A DNA stretch of 64,000 bases from CBDFHF01 sp965247565 (lineage in GTDB: Bacteria; Pseudomonadota; Gammaproteobacteria; Methylococcales; Methylomonadaceae), in the NCBI GenBank assembly GCA_965247565.1, contig CBDFHF010000001.1:1-64000 (forward strand). The letters run 5' to 3'. Below are positions 8,181 to 16,775 of the stretch, piece by piece. Below the pieces are notes generated by a model. That model did not search any database. It worked only from the letters and a program-made list of their open reading frames with translations, and had not been told where the DNA came from. How positions within the stretch are numbered: position 1 is the stretch's first letter; every line of letters starts with the position of its first letter. A program made the position numbers and the translations under genes.

Positions 8181-8389
8181 CTACAGAACGCATTGTCAGA
8201 ATCGTTGCCGGTTCATTTGTTCTGCTTTCTCTGCTATTGGGCGCTGCGGGTAGTCCGTTATTTCACAATAGTCATTGGCTTTGGTTTACGGCATTTGTTG
8301 GTGCCAATCTGTTTCAAAGTGGTTTTACCCGATTTTGCCCACTTGAAATCATTTTAAAAAAACTGGGTATTAAGGAAGCAGGTCGTTAA
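8177..8389 (+). CDS. YgaP-type membrane protein (DUF2892)
   Basis: This 70-aa protein has two hydrophobic helices (about residues 8-27 and 33-50) and the signature NLFQSGFTRFCPLEIILKKLG seen in the membrane part of YgaP and in stand-alone DUF2892 proteins. In YgaP this part anchors a rhodanese (sulfurtransferase) domain; here no rhodanese is attached. The FCPLE cysteine is typical of the family. Location between cydX (4-bp overlap) and SQR points to sulfane sulfur handling at the membrane, which is inference. Confidence 0.88.
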   Translation: MTTERIVRIVAGSFVLLSLLLGAAGSPLFHNSHWLWFTAFVGANLFQSGFTRFCPLEIILKKLGIKEAGR

Positions 8390-8427
8390 CACAAGTAGTA
8401 ATAAACCCGTAATCGAGGAGAATTGAC

Positions 8428-9699
8428 ATGGCAAAAATTGTAATTATAGGCGCTGGTATCGGTGGTATTCCCATGGCGTTTGAAATGAAGGAACAGGCAC
8501 GTAAAGAAGATGAAGTTGTGGTGATTGCTGATACGCCGACATTTCATTTTGTACCATCCAATCCATGGGTTGGGGTCAACTGGCGAAAACCTGACGATAT
8601 TAAAGTTGAATTGGCTCCCGTTTTTAAAAAGAAAAAAATTACTTTCATACAACAAAAAGTAACCCGCTTTCTGCCAGAAAGTAGTCAGGTTGAATTAGCG
8701 GACGGCACTCAAGTTAATTACGATTATTTAATCATAGCCACTGGTCCTAAACTCGCTTTTGATGAGGTTCCGGGTTTGGGTCCGAATGGTTTCACGCAAT
8801 CAGTCTGTCATGTTGATCATGCAGGAGAAGCCGGGGAGTTTTGGAATGATTTTGTTAAAGACCCGGGGCCTATCATTGTTGGTGCTGTTCAGGGTGCATC
8901 TTGTTTTGGTCCAGCATACGAATACATGTTTATTGCGGAAACCGATCTGCGCAAGCGTAAAATTCGCGACAAAGTACAAATGACTTACGTTACTTCAGAA
9001 CCCTATATTGGTCATCTGGGATTAGGTGGAGTCGGAGATACTAAAGGCATGTTAGAGGGCGAATTGCGCAATAAACATATTAACTGGATTTGTAATGCCA
9101 AGGTCGACAAGATCGAAGCGGGAATGATGTACGTTACTGAAGTTGACGAAAATGGTCAGGTAAAGAAACAACATGAATTGCCATTTAAACACAGCATGAT
9201 GTTACCTGCTTTTAAGGGTGTGGATGCTTTGCAAGGCCTAGAAAATCTGGTTAATCCACGTGGTTTTGTGGTTGTTGACGAGCATCAGCGTAATCCGACC
9301 TTTAAAAATATTTATTCTGTCGGGGTATGTATTGCGATTCCTCCCCTTGAAAAAACGCCGGTCCCGACAGGCACTCCAAAGACTGGATATATGATAGAGT
9401 CTATGGTTACCGCCACCGCGCACAACATTCGTGATGAATTAGATGGCAAACAACCAAGCCACAAGGGAACATGGAACGCCTTATGTCTAGCAGACTTTGG
9501 TGATTCTGGCGTGGCTTTTTTGGCCATGCCGCAAATCCCACCACGCAATGTGCAATGGGCTTCAAGCGGAAAGTGGGTGCATTTAGCCAAAATTGGCTAT
9601 GAAAAATACTTTATGCGTAAGGTACGCAAAGGCATCAGCGAACCCTACTATGAGCGTTTGTCTCTTAAGTTACTTGGGATTAACCGTCTGAAAGAATAG
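8428..9699 (+). CDS. sqr: Sulfide:quinone oxidoreductase
   Basis: This 423-aa flavoprotein starts at 8428 after GAGGAG. An N-terminal Rossmann motif (VIIGAGIGGIP) binds FAD, and a second nucleotide fold begins near residue 145. The active-site cysteines of the bacterial SQR family are visible as GASCFGPAYEY near residue 158 and VGVCIAIPP near residue 300, followed by PTGTPKTGYMIE. SQR oxidises sulfide to polysulfide or persulfide at the membrane surface and reduces quinone. The bd oxidase encoded just upstream would re-oxidise the quinol. A third cysteine, in QSVCHV near residue 128, is also conserved in many SQRs. Confidence 0.92.
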   Translation: MAKIVIIGAGIGGIPMAFEMKEQARKEDEVVVIADTPTFHFVPSNPWVGVNWRKPDDIKVELAPVFKKKKITFIQQKVTRFLPESSQVELADGTQVNYDYLIIATGPKLAFDEVPGLGPNGFTQSVCHVDHAGEAGEFWNDFVKDPGPIIVGAVQGASCFGPAYEYMFIAETDLRKRKIRDKVQMTYVTSEPYIGHLGLGGVGDTKGMLEGELRNKHINWICNAKVDKIEAGMMYVTEVDENGQVKKQHELPFKHSMMLPAFKGVDALQGLENLVNPRGFVVVDEHQRNPTFKNIYSVGVCIAIPPLEKTPVPTGTPKTGYMIESMVTATAHNIRDELDGKQPSHKGTWNALCLADFGDSGVAFLAMPQIPPRNVQWASSGKWVHLAKIGYEKYFMRKVRKGISEPYYERLSLKLLGINRLKE

Positions 9700-9789
9700 C
9701 GATAGACGAAATTATCTTGATTGGAAAATGTACCATGCAGTTAACAAAGATATTTCAAGGAATTCATGCTGATAGAGTGTAGGTAAGAA

Positions 9790-11211
9790 ATGTTTAGATC
9801 CCTGTTAAATAAAATGCTATCTAATACGCGGATGGCGATATGTAGAGTTTGTCGTTTACTTGCCAGCGTTTTTGTTACCGCATTGGTGCTCGGGTTTTCA
9901 ACGCAGATCAGTGCGTTGGAGCCAATTGAAAAAACAGCTCCCGGAAAAACATTTAATCTCAAGCAGGCCATCGACTATGCTCTAGCCAACAATCCTGATC
10001 TGCAAATCGCTGTTGAGCGGATTGGCCAAGCCGATGCCCAACTTGGTGAGGCTTTGTCGGCATTTTATCCACAAATCTCCGCACGCGTCGGCTATCAGCA
10101 TTCAAATAACCCGGTACAGGTGTTTTCCATGGCGGTTGCGCAGCGGGAATTTGATCCGGCATCGATAGGCAACATAAACAATCCCGGATACCGACAAAAT
10201 TTTCGCCCAGAAATTATGGGCAAATTATCCTTATTTCGGGGTGGTCAGGATTATTATCAGCATCAGGCAGCAGAATTGGGTGTCGCTGTTGCTGAATTAG
10301 AAAAAGCTACTGTCATTAACAGTCTGAATGAGATGGTTACAGCAGCTTATTATGGTTATTTGGCGGCTAGTGAGGCAAACAAAATTGCCAAAGATTCCGT
10401 TGTGGCTGTGTCAAGCGAGCTTGCACAAACTCAAAAAGAGTTTGATGCCGGTATGGTGCTGAAAGCTGATGTACTTTCGTTGAAGGTAAAACTGGCCGAA
10501 GCCCAAGAGAACCAAATCAAAACTGCGAACGGCATTGAGTTGGCCTTGATCAGCATAAAAACGTTGTTGGGTTTGGCCAATGAGCAAAGCTTTAGTTTAA
10601 GTGTGCCGGCAAAATTGCCGGTACCGGTAGCGTCATCTTCGATTACTGAGTTGCTAAGTTTGGCCTTAGGTCAACGCCCGGAATTGCAAGCGGCAATCAA
10701 GCAAATGGACATCAGTAAACGGCAAATACGCGTTGAACAGGGCGCTTATTTGCCGAGGGCTGATGCTTTTGTTAGTTATGGTCAAGATAGTCAGGATCCT
10801 GGCTTCTCCAGTCGACAAGAAAATGTGACCGCTGGGGTTAGTGTAGAAATAGATTTGTTTTCCGGTTTTAATACAAAGCATCGAGTTAGCGCTGCGGAAC
10901 GTAAAGCGGCACAGGCGCGGGAAACTGAACGAAAAACTCGCCTAAATATAGAGCAAGAAGTCAAAACAGCTTATCTTAAATTACAAGAAGCATTGGCTAG
11001 ATTGCATGTAACGGATGCTGCTGTAAGTGCCGCCGATGAGGCATTACGTCTGGTTAATGAGCAACGCAGAGCCGATACGGTCACGGTTACCCGTTATCTG
11101 GAAGTGGAAACAGCCCGCAATAAAGCCCACGCCAATGCTATAACTGCGCAGTACGATGCACTGACAGCTGAAGCTTCGTTAAAACGGGCTGTTGGTGATT
11201 TTGAGCAGTGA
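9790..11211 (+). CDS. TolC-family outer membrane efflux protein
   Basis: This 473-aa protein has an N-terminal signal segment ending near QISA, then LKQAIDYALANNPDL, the standard opening of the OEP/TolC fold, and two OEP repeats rich in long coiled helices. TolC-like trimers form the outer membrane exit duct for RND pumps. The ATG at 9832 is a possible shorter start. A 90-bp gap separates it from sqr with no clear terminator, so it may be transcribed with the sulfide cluster. Its stop lies 26 bp before the adaptor gene. Confidence 0.9.
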   Translation: MFRSLLNKMLSNTRMAICRVCRLLASVFVTALVLGFSTQISALEPIEKTAPGKTFNLKQAIDYALANNPDLQIAVERIGQADAQLGEALSAFYPQISARVGYQHSNNPVQVFSMAVAQREFDPASIGNINNPGYRQNFRPEIMGKLSLFRGGQDYYQHQAAELGVAVAELEKATVINSLNEMVTAAYYGYLAASEANKIAKDSVVAVSSELAQTQKEFDAGMVLKADVLSLKVKLAEAQENQIKTANGIELALISIKTLLGLANEQSFSLSVPAKLPVPVASSSITELLSLALGQRPELQAAIKQMDISKRQIRVEQGAYLPRADAFVSYGQDSQDPGFSSRQENVTAGVSVEIDLFSGFNTKHRVSAAERKAAQARETERKTRLNIEQEVKTAYLKLQEALARLHVTDAAVSAADEALRLVNEQRRADTVTVTRYLEVETARNKAHANAITAQYDALTAEASLKRAVGDFEQ

Positions 11212-11237
11212 CGGCAAGCATAAACAGGAATCTAAAA

Positions 11238-12317
11238 ATGACTCAACCCAAATACAATCTAAAACTTTTCAGCTTAATAGCTGCTATCGTGGGGTTAGTG
11301 TTGCTACTCATATTCATGGAAGGTGGCTTTAATAAAAAAGTTGCTCCAGGACAGACTTCAATAGAATCAAAGTCGAGTGCGTCTGAATTTAATACTGCGC
11401 AAGTCGAACAGAAACAAATCGACGATTTGATGGCTTGGCCAGGAACGGTGAGTTCACGAACAGTAGCCAGTATTGCCCCAAAAATGACAGCGCGCATTGT
11501 TGAGATTAAAGTCAATTCGGGTGACAAAGTAAAAAAAGGCGATCTTATTGCCAAGCTTGATGAGCGCGATATCCACGCTAGAGCTAATGCTGCACAAGCT
11601 GGTTTAGCTGGCGCTATGGCACAAGTCGAGCGGGCCAAAGCCGATGAACGACGTATTAAAGGCCTTTACAGCAAAGAAGCTGCAACTCGGCAGAGCTATG
11701 ATGCTGTGGTTGCAGCAGCGAAGCAGGCGCAAGCCGCTGCTAGTCAGGCGGCCAGCACCATTCATGAAATAAAAACCAACTTGGATGATGCGAGTATACG
11801 GGCGCCGTTTGATGGTATTGTCATTAAACGGCTTCAGGAGCCTGGTGATATGGGCTTGCCGGGTGTACCCGTGGTCACCATGCAAACTGCGCAAGGATTA
11901 CGGTTAGAAACAGCCGTTCCAGTCAGTTGTGCGGGGCAATTTAGCATAGGTTCTGAAGTTAGTGTTCGCATTGACGCTTTAGGGCGGATGCTTACTGGAA
12001 AGATCGATGAAATGTCTCCAGTGGTAGATCCGCAAACTCGCACGCAACTGATTAAAGTTACATTGCCTGCGACTGAGGGCTTGCAGTCCGGGCATTATGG
12101 TTGGTTGGAGCAAGCTTGTAGTCAACATGACGCTTTATTGATCCCACTGAACACCGTGTACCATATCGGCCAATTGGAGGTGGTAAAAGTATTGATCGAG
12201 GGTAATCCCGTCATGCGACATGTCCGAATTGGCAAGATTAATGGGGACCAAGTTGAGGTACTGTCTGGTTTGCATGCCGGTGAAACTGTATTGATTCCAA
12301 AGGGCGAGGTAGATTGA
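11238..12317 (+). CDS. RND efflux periplasmic adaptor (membrane fusion protein)
   Basis: The ATG at 11238 has AGGA 8 nt upstream and gives 359 aa; a GTG at 11208 overlapping the previous stop is less likely. One N-terminal membrane anchor (about residues 10-28) is followed by a barrel-sandwich lipoyl half (IVEIKVNSGDKVKKGDLIAK), an alanine-rich helical hairpin, the second lipoyl half (IRAPFDGIVIKR), and a beta-barrel domain. It links the RND pump to the TolC-like duct. Its stop overlaps the RND start by one base (TGATG). Confidence 0.9.
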   Translation: MTQPKYNLKLFSLIAAIVGLVLLLIFMEGGFNKKVAPGQTSIESKSSASEFNTAQVEQKQIDDLMAWPGTVSSRTVASIAPKMTARIVEIKVNSGDKVKKGDLIAKLDERDIHARANAAQAGLAGAMAQVERAKADERRIKGLYSKEAATRQSYDAVVAAAKQAQAAASQAASTIHEIKTNLDDASIRAPFDGIVIKRLQEPGDMGLPGVPVVTMQTAQGLRLETAVPVSCAGQFSIGSEVSVRIDALGRMLTGKIDEMSPVVDPQTRTQLIKVTLPATEGLQSGHYGWLEQACSQHDALLIPLNTVYHIGQLEVVKVLIEGNPVMRHVRIGKINGDQVEVLSGLHAGETVLIPKGEVD

Positions 12318-15300
12318 TGAAGGATCTACAGCAGCCAAAAAAACAAGGGCTAACGGTTAAAATCGTTGAGCTTTTCACTACGTCGCAATTGTCTGTTTTA
12401 TTTTTGATCATCTCTCTGCTGGCAGGAGCAGCGGCTCTAATACTAACGCCACGCGAAGAAGATCCGCAAATCGTTGTGCCGGTCATGGATGTATTAGTTG
12501 AGTATCCGGGGGCATCCAGCGAAGAAGTCGAGAAACTAGTGGTAACTCCGCTGGAGGTTTTGTTCAAGCAACTGCAGGGCGTTGAGTACGTTTATTCTGT
12601 CGCTAAACCCGGTTCGGCATTAGTTACTGTGCGCTACTATGTCGGTGAAAGCTTTGAAGACAGCTTAACTAAAACCTGGGACAAAATTATGTCCAATCAA
12701 AGTGTAATTCCTCCAGGAGTCACGGGTTGGAAAGTATCCCCAGTTGAAATCGACAATGTGCCCATCGTATTGCTGACACTCTCAGCCCAAAATCAAAACG
12801 ACTCTTCGGCAATTGCTCCACCGCAGTCGATGACTCTGCGCCGCGTTGCCGATGAACTGATCAATTCATTTAGAACTCTCGATGATGTGGGAAAAAGCTG
12901 GGTGGTAGGTGGTGAGCCACGGCGTGTTTCTATCTATGCTGATCCGGTTAAGTTAACCGCGCATGATGTCACGTTGCTGGAAATTAGCCAGGCTTTAGCT
13001 AATGCAAATGTCAATATAAAAGCAGGCAGTTTTGAGCGGGGTAATCAACAATTGGTGCTGGAAGCGGGTCCTCATTTCGGTTCTGCCGATGAAGTGGGTG
13101 CAAGCGTGATCAAAAGCATTGCCGGTAAGCCCGTGTATTTGCGGGATGTTGCGCGTATTGAAGATGGTCCGGCCGATGTAGAGCATTATACCCGCATCGG
13201 TTTTGGACCAAGCGTTGCTGATATGACAACGATAGGTAAAGTGATTGGAACGCAGCCGAAAGTAGGGGAGGAGCGTTCCATGGTGACGGTCGCCATTGCC
13301 AAACGGAAAGGAAGCAATGCGGTACAGGTTGCAGAGACCGTGATTGCCAAAGCAGAGGAATTGCATGGCTCATTGATTCCACAAGACATGTTGTTAAGCA
13401 TTACCCGCGATTATGGTGAAACCGCTAATCACAAAGTGAATGAGCTGGTTAAGCATCTCAGTTTTGCGATCGTTATTATCGTGGTGTTGCTTGCATTCTC
13501 GCTAGGCCTAAAGGAGTCATTCATCGTATCCATTGCGGTGCCTATGGTACTAGCGTTGACTTTACTGCTAGATTATTTGTCGGGTTATACCATCAACCGA
13601 GTCACATTATTTGCGTTGATTTTGTCACTAGGGCTATTGGTTGACGATCCCATCGTCGATGTCGAAAACATTCATCGCCACTACAAAATGGCTAAGGAAT
13701 CGCCATTACAAGCTTTATTGACAGCGGTGGATGAAGTCAGACCTCCAACTATTTTGGCAACTTTTGCGGTAATCGTATCGTTTTTGCCGATGTTTTTTAT
13801 CACCGGCATGATGGGGCCTTATATGGCACCCATGGCGTTTAACGTACCGATAGCAATGATCGTGTCGTTGATTGTGGCTTTTTCGGTCACGCCCTGGGCC
13901 AGTTACAAATTGCTGCAAGGTGAATATGGCAGTCACGATCATGAAGCGAGTACCGATATTAAAGACAGTGCTATTTATCGTTGGTACCAAGCATCTTTAG
14001 GATCTTTGATTGCAACACCCCGTCGTGCTAAATGGTTTTTGCTTGTAGTATTTGTTGCCTTTGTGGGTTCATCATTACTGGCAGTAACTCGCGCTGTGCC
14101 GCTTAAATTATTGCCGTTTGACAATAAAAATGAGCTACAAATCGTTATCGATATGCCTGCAGGAACCACGTTAGAACAAACCGATGAAGTCGCGCACGCG
14201 CTGGGTAGTTACTTGGCCACTGTCAACGAAGTCACCGATTATGAAAGCTACACCGGCTTGGCATCACCGATGGATTTTAACGGCATGGTGCGGCATTATT
14301 ATCTGCGTTCTGGCGGAAATGTCGGCGAAGTTAGAATTAGCTTATTGCCTAAAGATAAACGTGAGCAGCAATCACATGAAATTGCCTTGCGAATTCGGCC
14401 GGAAATCGAACGAATTGGCAAACAATTCGGCGCTAATCTGAAAATTGTTGAAACACCGCCTGGACCGCCAGTACTTTCAGACTTGGTCGCTGAAGTCTAC
14501 GGACCGCCCGAAGCCAGTGTTGCCGATATGATTAATGTATCCAAACGGCTTCGCTCAGATATGGAAAAAACTGAAGGCGTAGTTGATGTCGATGATTATT
14601 CAGAAGTCGCTCACGATAAAGTGCATTTCAAATTGGACCGGGAAAAAGCAGCCTTATCCGGTATTCATGTGGCTGAAGTTGCGCAAACTTTGCGCATGGC
14701 CGTGGCTGGTCAGACGGTGGGTATTGTGCATCAAGATAGCGAGCGCCAACCTTTGGAAATCGTCTTGCAAATTCCACGCGCGCAGCGCTCATCAGTACCC
14801 GATTTGTTAGCATTACGCGTTAAATCCAGCCAAGGTAATTTGGTGCCGTTAGGAGAAATCGGCACGGCAAACCTGGAAGTCGAAAACCAGCCGATTTACC
14901 ATAAAAATCTACAACGGGTGAGTTACGTGATTGCCCAAATGGCCGGGCGTAGCCCTGTAGAAGCGGTATTTGATTTAAATGATGCAATGGATCAACGACC
15001 TCTGCCGACAGGCTATCGCGCCGAGTTAGCGGGGGAGGGCGAGTGGAAAATTACTGTGGATGTGTTTCGTGACTTGGGCTTGGCGTTTGCTGCAGCGTTG
15101 GTGATGATTTACGTGCTGCTCGTCGGCCAAACCGGTTCGCTAACCGTACCGTTGGTGATGATGATTGCGATACCGTTGACGGTGATTGGTATCATGCCGG
15201 GTTTCTGGTTGCTCAATTTATTCGCCGCGCCTATCGGAAACTATCCCAATCCGATTTATTTTACAGCCACTGCCATGATCGGAATGATCGCCTTAGCAGG

Positions 15301-15580
15301 TATTGTTGTGCGCAACTCAATTATTTTAATTGATTTTATTGAGCGTCTCCGCGTTCGTCCCAATACCACTCTTACCCAAGCCTTGATTGAGGCCGGCGCA
15401 ATTCGATTAAGACCTATTTTCTTAACCGCTGGTGCCGCCATGTTTGGCGCGTTAGTCATTATTCTTGATCCGATTTTTTCGGGTTTGGCATGGAGCTTTA
15501 TTTTTGGCATTTTTGCTTCAACGCTGTTTTCTTTGTTAGTAATTCCGGCGGTGTATTTTTTGATTAATCGGGATAAATGA
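12317..15580 (+). CDS. RND efflux pump permease
   Basis: This 1087-aa transporter starts at the ATG at 12317; the TTG at 12314 is less likely. It has the duplicated layout of twelve membrane helices with two large periplasmic loops (about residues 45-370 and 590-900). The proton-relay helix reads GLLVDDPIVDVENIHRHYK, keeping the two adjacent aspartates but with proline and aspartate where AcrB-type pumps usually have alanine and valine. It is the energised part of the tripartite pump with the two genes upstream. Substrate is unknown; the location behind SQR suggests export related to sulfur or toxic metabolites, which is only inference. Confidence 0.93.
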   Translation: MKDLQQPKKQGLTVKIVELFTTSQLSVLFLIISLLAGAAALILTPREEDPQIVVPVMDVLVEYPGASSEEVEKLVVTPLEVLFKQLQGVEYVYSVAKPGSALVTVRYYVGESFEDSLTKTWDKIMSNQSVIPPGVTGWKVSPVEIDNVPIVLLTLSAQNQNDSSAIAPPQSMTLRRVADELINSFRTLDDVGKSWVVGGEPRRVSIYADPVKLTAHDVTLLEISQALANANVNIKAGSFERGNQQLVLEAGPHFGSADEVGASVIKSIAGKPVYLRDVARIEDGPADVEHYTRIGFGPSVADMTTIGKVIGTQPKVGEERSMVTVAIAKRKGSNAVQVAETVIAKAEELHGSLIPQDMLLSITRDYGETANHKVNELVKHLSFAIVIIVVLLAFSLGLKESFIVSIAVPMVLALTLLLDYLSGYTINRVTLFALILSLGLLVDDPIVDVENIHRHYKMAKESPLQALLTAVDEVRPPTILATFAVIVSFLPMFFITGMMGPYMAPMAFNVPIAMIVSLIVAFSVTPWASYKLLQGEYGSHDHEASTDIKDSAIYRWYQASLGSLIATPRRAKWFLLVVFVAFVGSSLLAVTRAVPLKLLPFDNKNELQIVIDMPAGTTLEQTDEVAHALGSYLATVNEVTDYESYTGLASPMDFNGMVRHYYLRSGGNVGEVRISLLPKDKREQQSHEIALRIRPEIERIGKQFGANLKIVETPPGPPVLSDLVAEVYGPPEASVADMINVSKRLRSDMEKTEGVVDVDDYSEVAHDKVHFKLDREKAALSGIHVAEVAQTLRMAVAGQTVGIVHQDSERQPLEIVLQIPRAQRSSVPDLLALRVKSSQGNLVPLGEIGTANLEVENQPIYHKNLQRVSYVIAQMAGRSPVEAVFDLNDAMDQRPLPTGYRAELAGEGEWKITVDVFRDLGLAFAAALVMIYVLLVGQTGSLTVPLVMMIAIPLTVIGIMPGFWLLNLFAAPIGNYPNPIYFTATAMIGMIALAGIVVRNSIILIDFIERLRVRPNTTLTQALIEAGAIRLRPIFLTAGAAMFGALVIILDPIFSGLAWSFIFGIFASTLFSLLVIPAVYFLINRDK

Positions 15581-15653
15581 GACAGTAACCATGCCACGCG
15601 TCAGTCTTATTTGTCGTCAGATGGATCGCTTTGATTCTTAGTAGGGCTGACCT

Positions 15654-16775
15654 TTACTCGCGTTCCTTTATTGCGGCCAATATATTCTGTTTAACCAGGT
15701 CACTGTGGAAATCAGAATTCTGGATCAGTATTTTTTTAAGAAATTCAGATGAATCAGGATCATTACCTGCAGCGGCTCCGACCCATTGTTGGGCTATATC
15801 CGCTGCGCTATCAGGCGCGTTTCGAGCCCAATCGAGTAAGATTCTAGTGGCTTCGACGTTGCCCATTGAGGAAAGCGCTGCGCCGCTGGCGCTAAACGCC
15901 CCGGAGTCGATAGGTTGTGACTGAAACGTTTGTTTTAGTATCGGCAATAACTCGGGGTTGCGAGCTTCCTTCATTGCCTGTAAGGCGGCTAAACGGCGCG
16001 GATTATTGTTTTGAACAATTTCCTCGACCGTTTCACCGTTTTGGCCGAGTTCCTCCAAAATTAGCTTAATACCCGATGGCGCTCCTTCTCGGACGATCCG
16101 TGTGGCAAGCGCTTTGGCTATCTGTTGATCCGGTTCAAGCTGCTGCCAAAGCGTTTCCAGAATCGGTGATAGTTCAGGGTGTGATTTTAATTCCCATTCA
16201 CTCAAGCCACTGGTGCCATGACTAATAGCATCCGCAATAGCATGACGTAAGGTATCGTCGGCAGATTCTTGTAGTATTTTTGCCAGTATTTGCAGAGCCT
16301 CCGGCGTGGATGCTTCACCTAACAAGTTAATCAGGTCAAGTCGCTGAGCGGGAGTTAACGAATTATCCTTCATCAGAGCGGCCGCTTTTTTATAAATTGT
16401 CGTTACAGCGTAGCTGCCCCGCCTTAATTTTTGCACTAATACCATGGTTTCTAATGCTAATTGGCGTTCTTGCAAGCGCATTAATAGCGTCCAACGATCC
16501 CAGGCCGCTGTTACAGGTAATGCCTGCAACTGTTCAAAATCCAACTGTTTTAGATCCGATGGTTGTTGCTGAGCATCATTCTTTATTGTTGCTAGACTGG
16601 GTGCGTTTTTGGGCGCTGGTTTAATCGATTGTGCAACAGTGAGGGCTATCTTTACTTCAGGCTTTACAGTCGACATCGCTGTTGAATAATTAGCGTACCA
16701 AACATAAAGGCTTGCAGAAGTTGCAGCTAATCCTGACAAGCCAATTAGCCAGTACGATGTTTGATTCAAGGACAC
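15654..16775 (-). CDS. Membrane-anchored HEAT-repeat-like protein
   Basis: This 373-aa protein begins with one N-terminal membrane helix (about residues 9-28), a proline/lysine linker, and then a series of alpha-helical pairs. Examples are TPEALQILAKIL, NPELLPILKQTF and NVEATRILLDWA, which resemble HEAT or Armadillo-type units. It probably lies in the periplasm as a scaffold. Its start codon region overlaps the 3' end of the upstream hydrolase gene by 10 bp, so the two are likely one operon and may work as a pair, for instance as lipase and foldase or chaperone. That pairing is inference from position and repeat character. Confidence 0.7.
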   Translation of the reverse strand: MSLNQTSYWLIGLSGLAATSASLYVWYANYSTAMSTVKPEVKIALTVAQSIKPAPKNAPSLATIKNDAQQQPSDLKQLDFEQLQALPVTAAWDRWTLLMRLQERQLALETMVLVQKLRRGSYAVTTIYKKAAALMKDNSLTPAQRLDLINLLGEASTPEALQILAKILQESADDTLRHAIADAISHGTSGLSEWELKSHPELSPILETLWQQLEPDQQIAKALATRIVREGAPSGIKLILEELGQNGETVEEIVQNNNPRRLAALQAMKEARNPELLPILKQTFQSQPIDSGAFSASGAALSSMGNVEATRILLDWARNAPDSAADIAQQWVGAAAGNDPDSSEFLKKILIQNSDFHSDLVKQNILAAIKERE

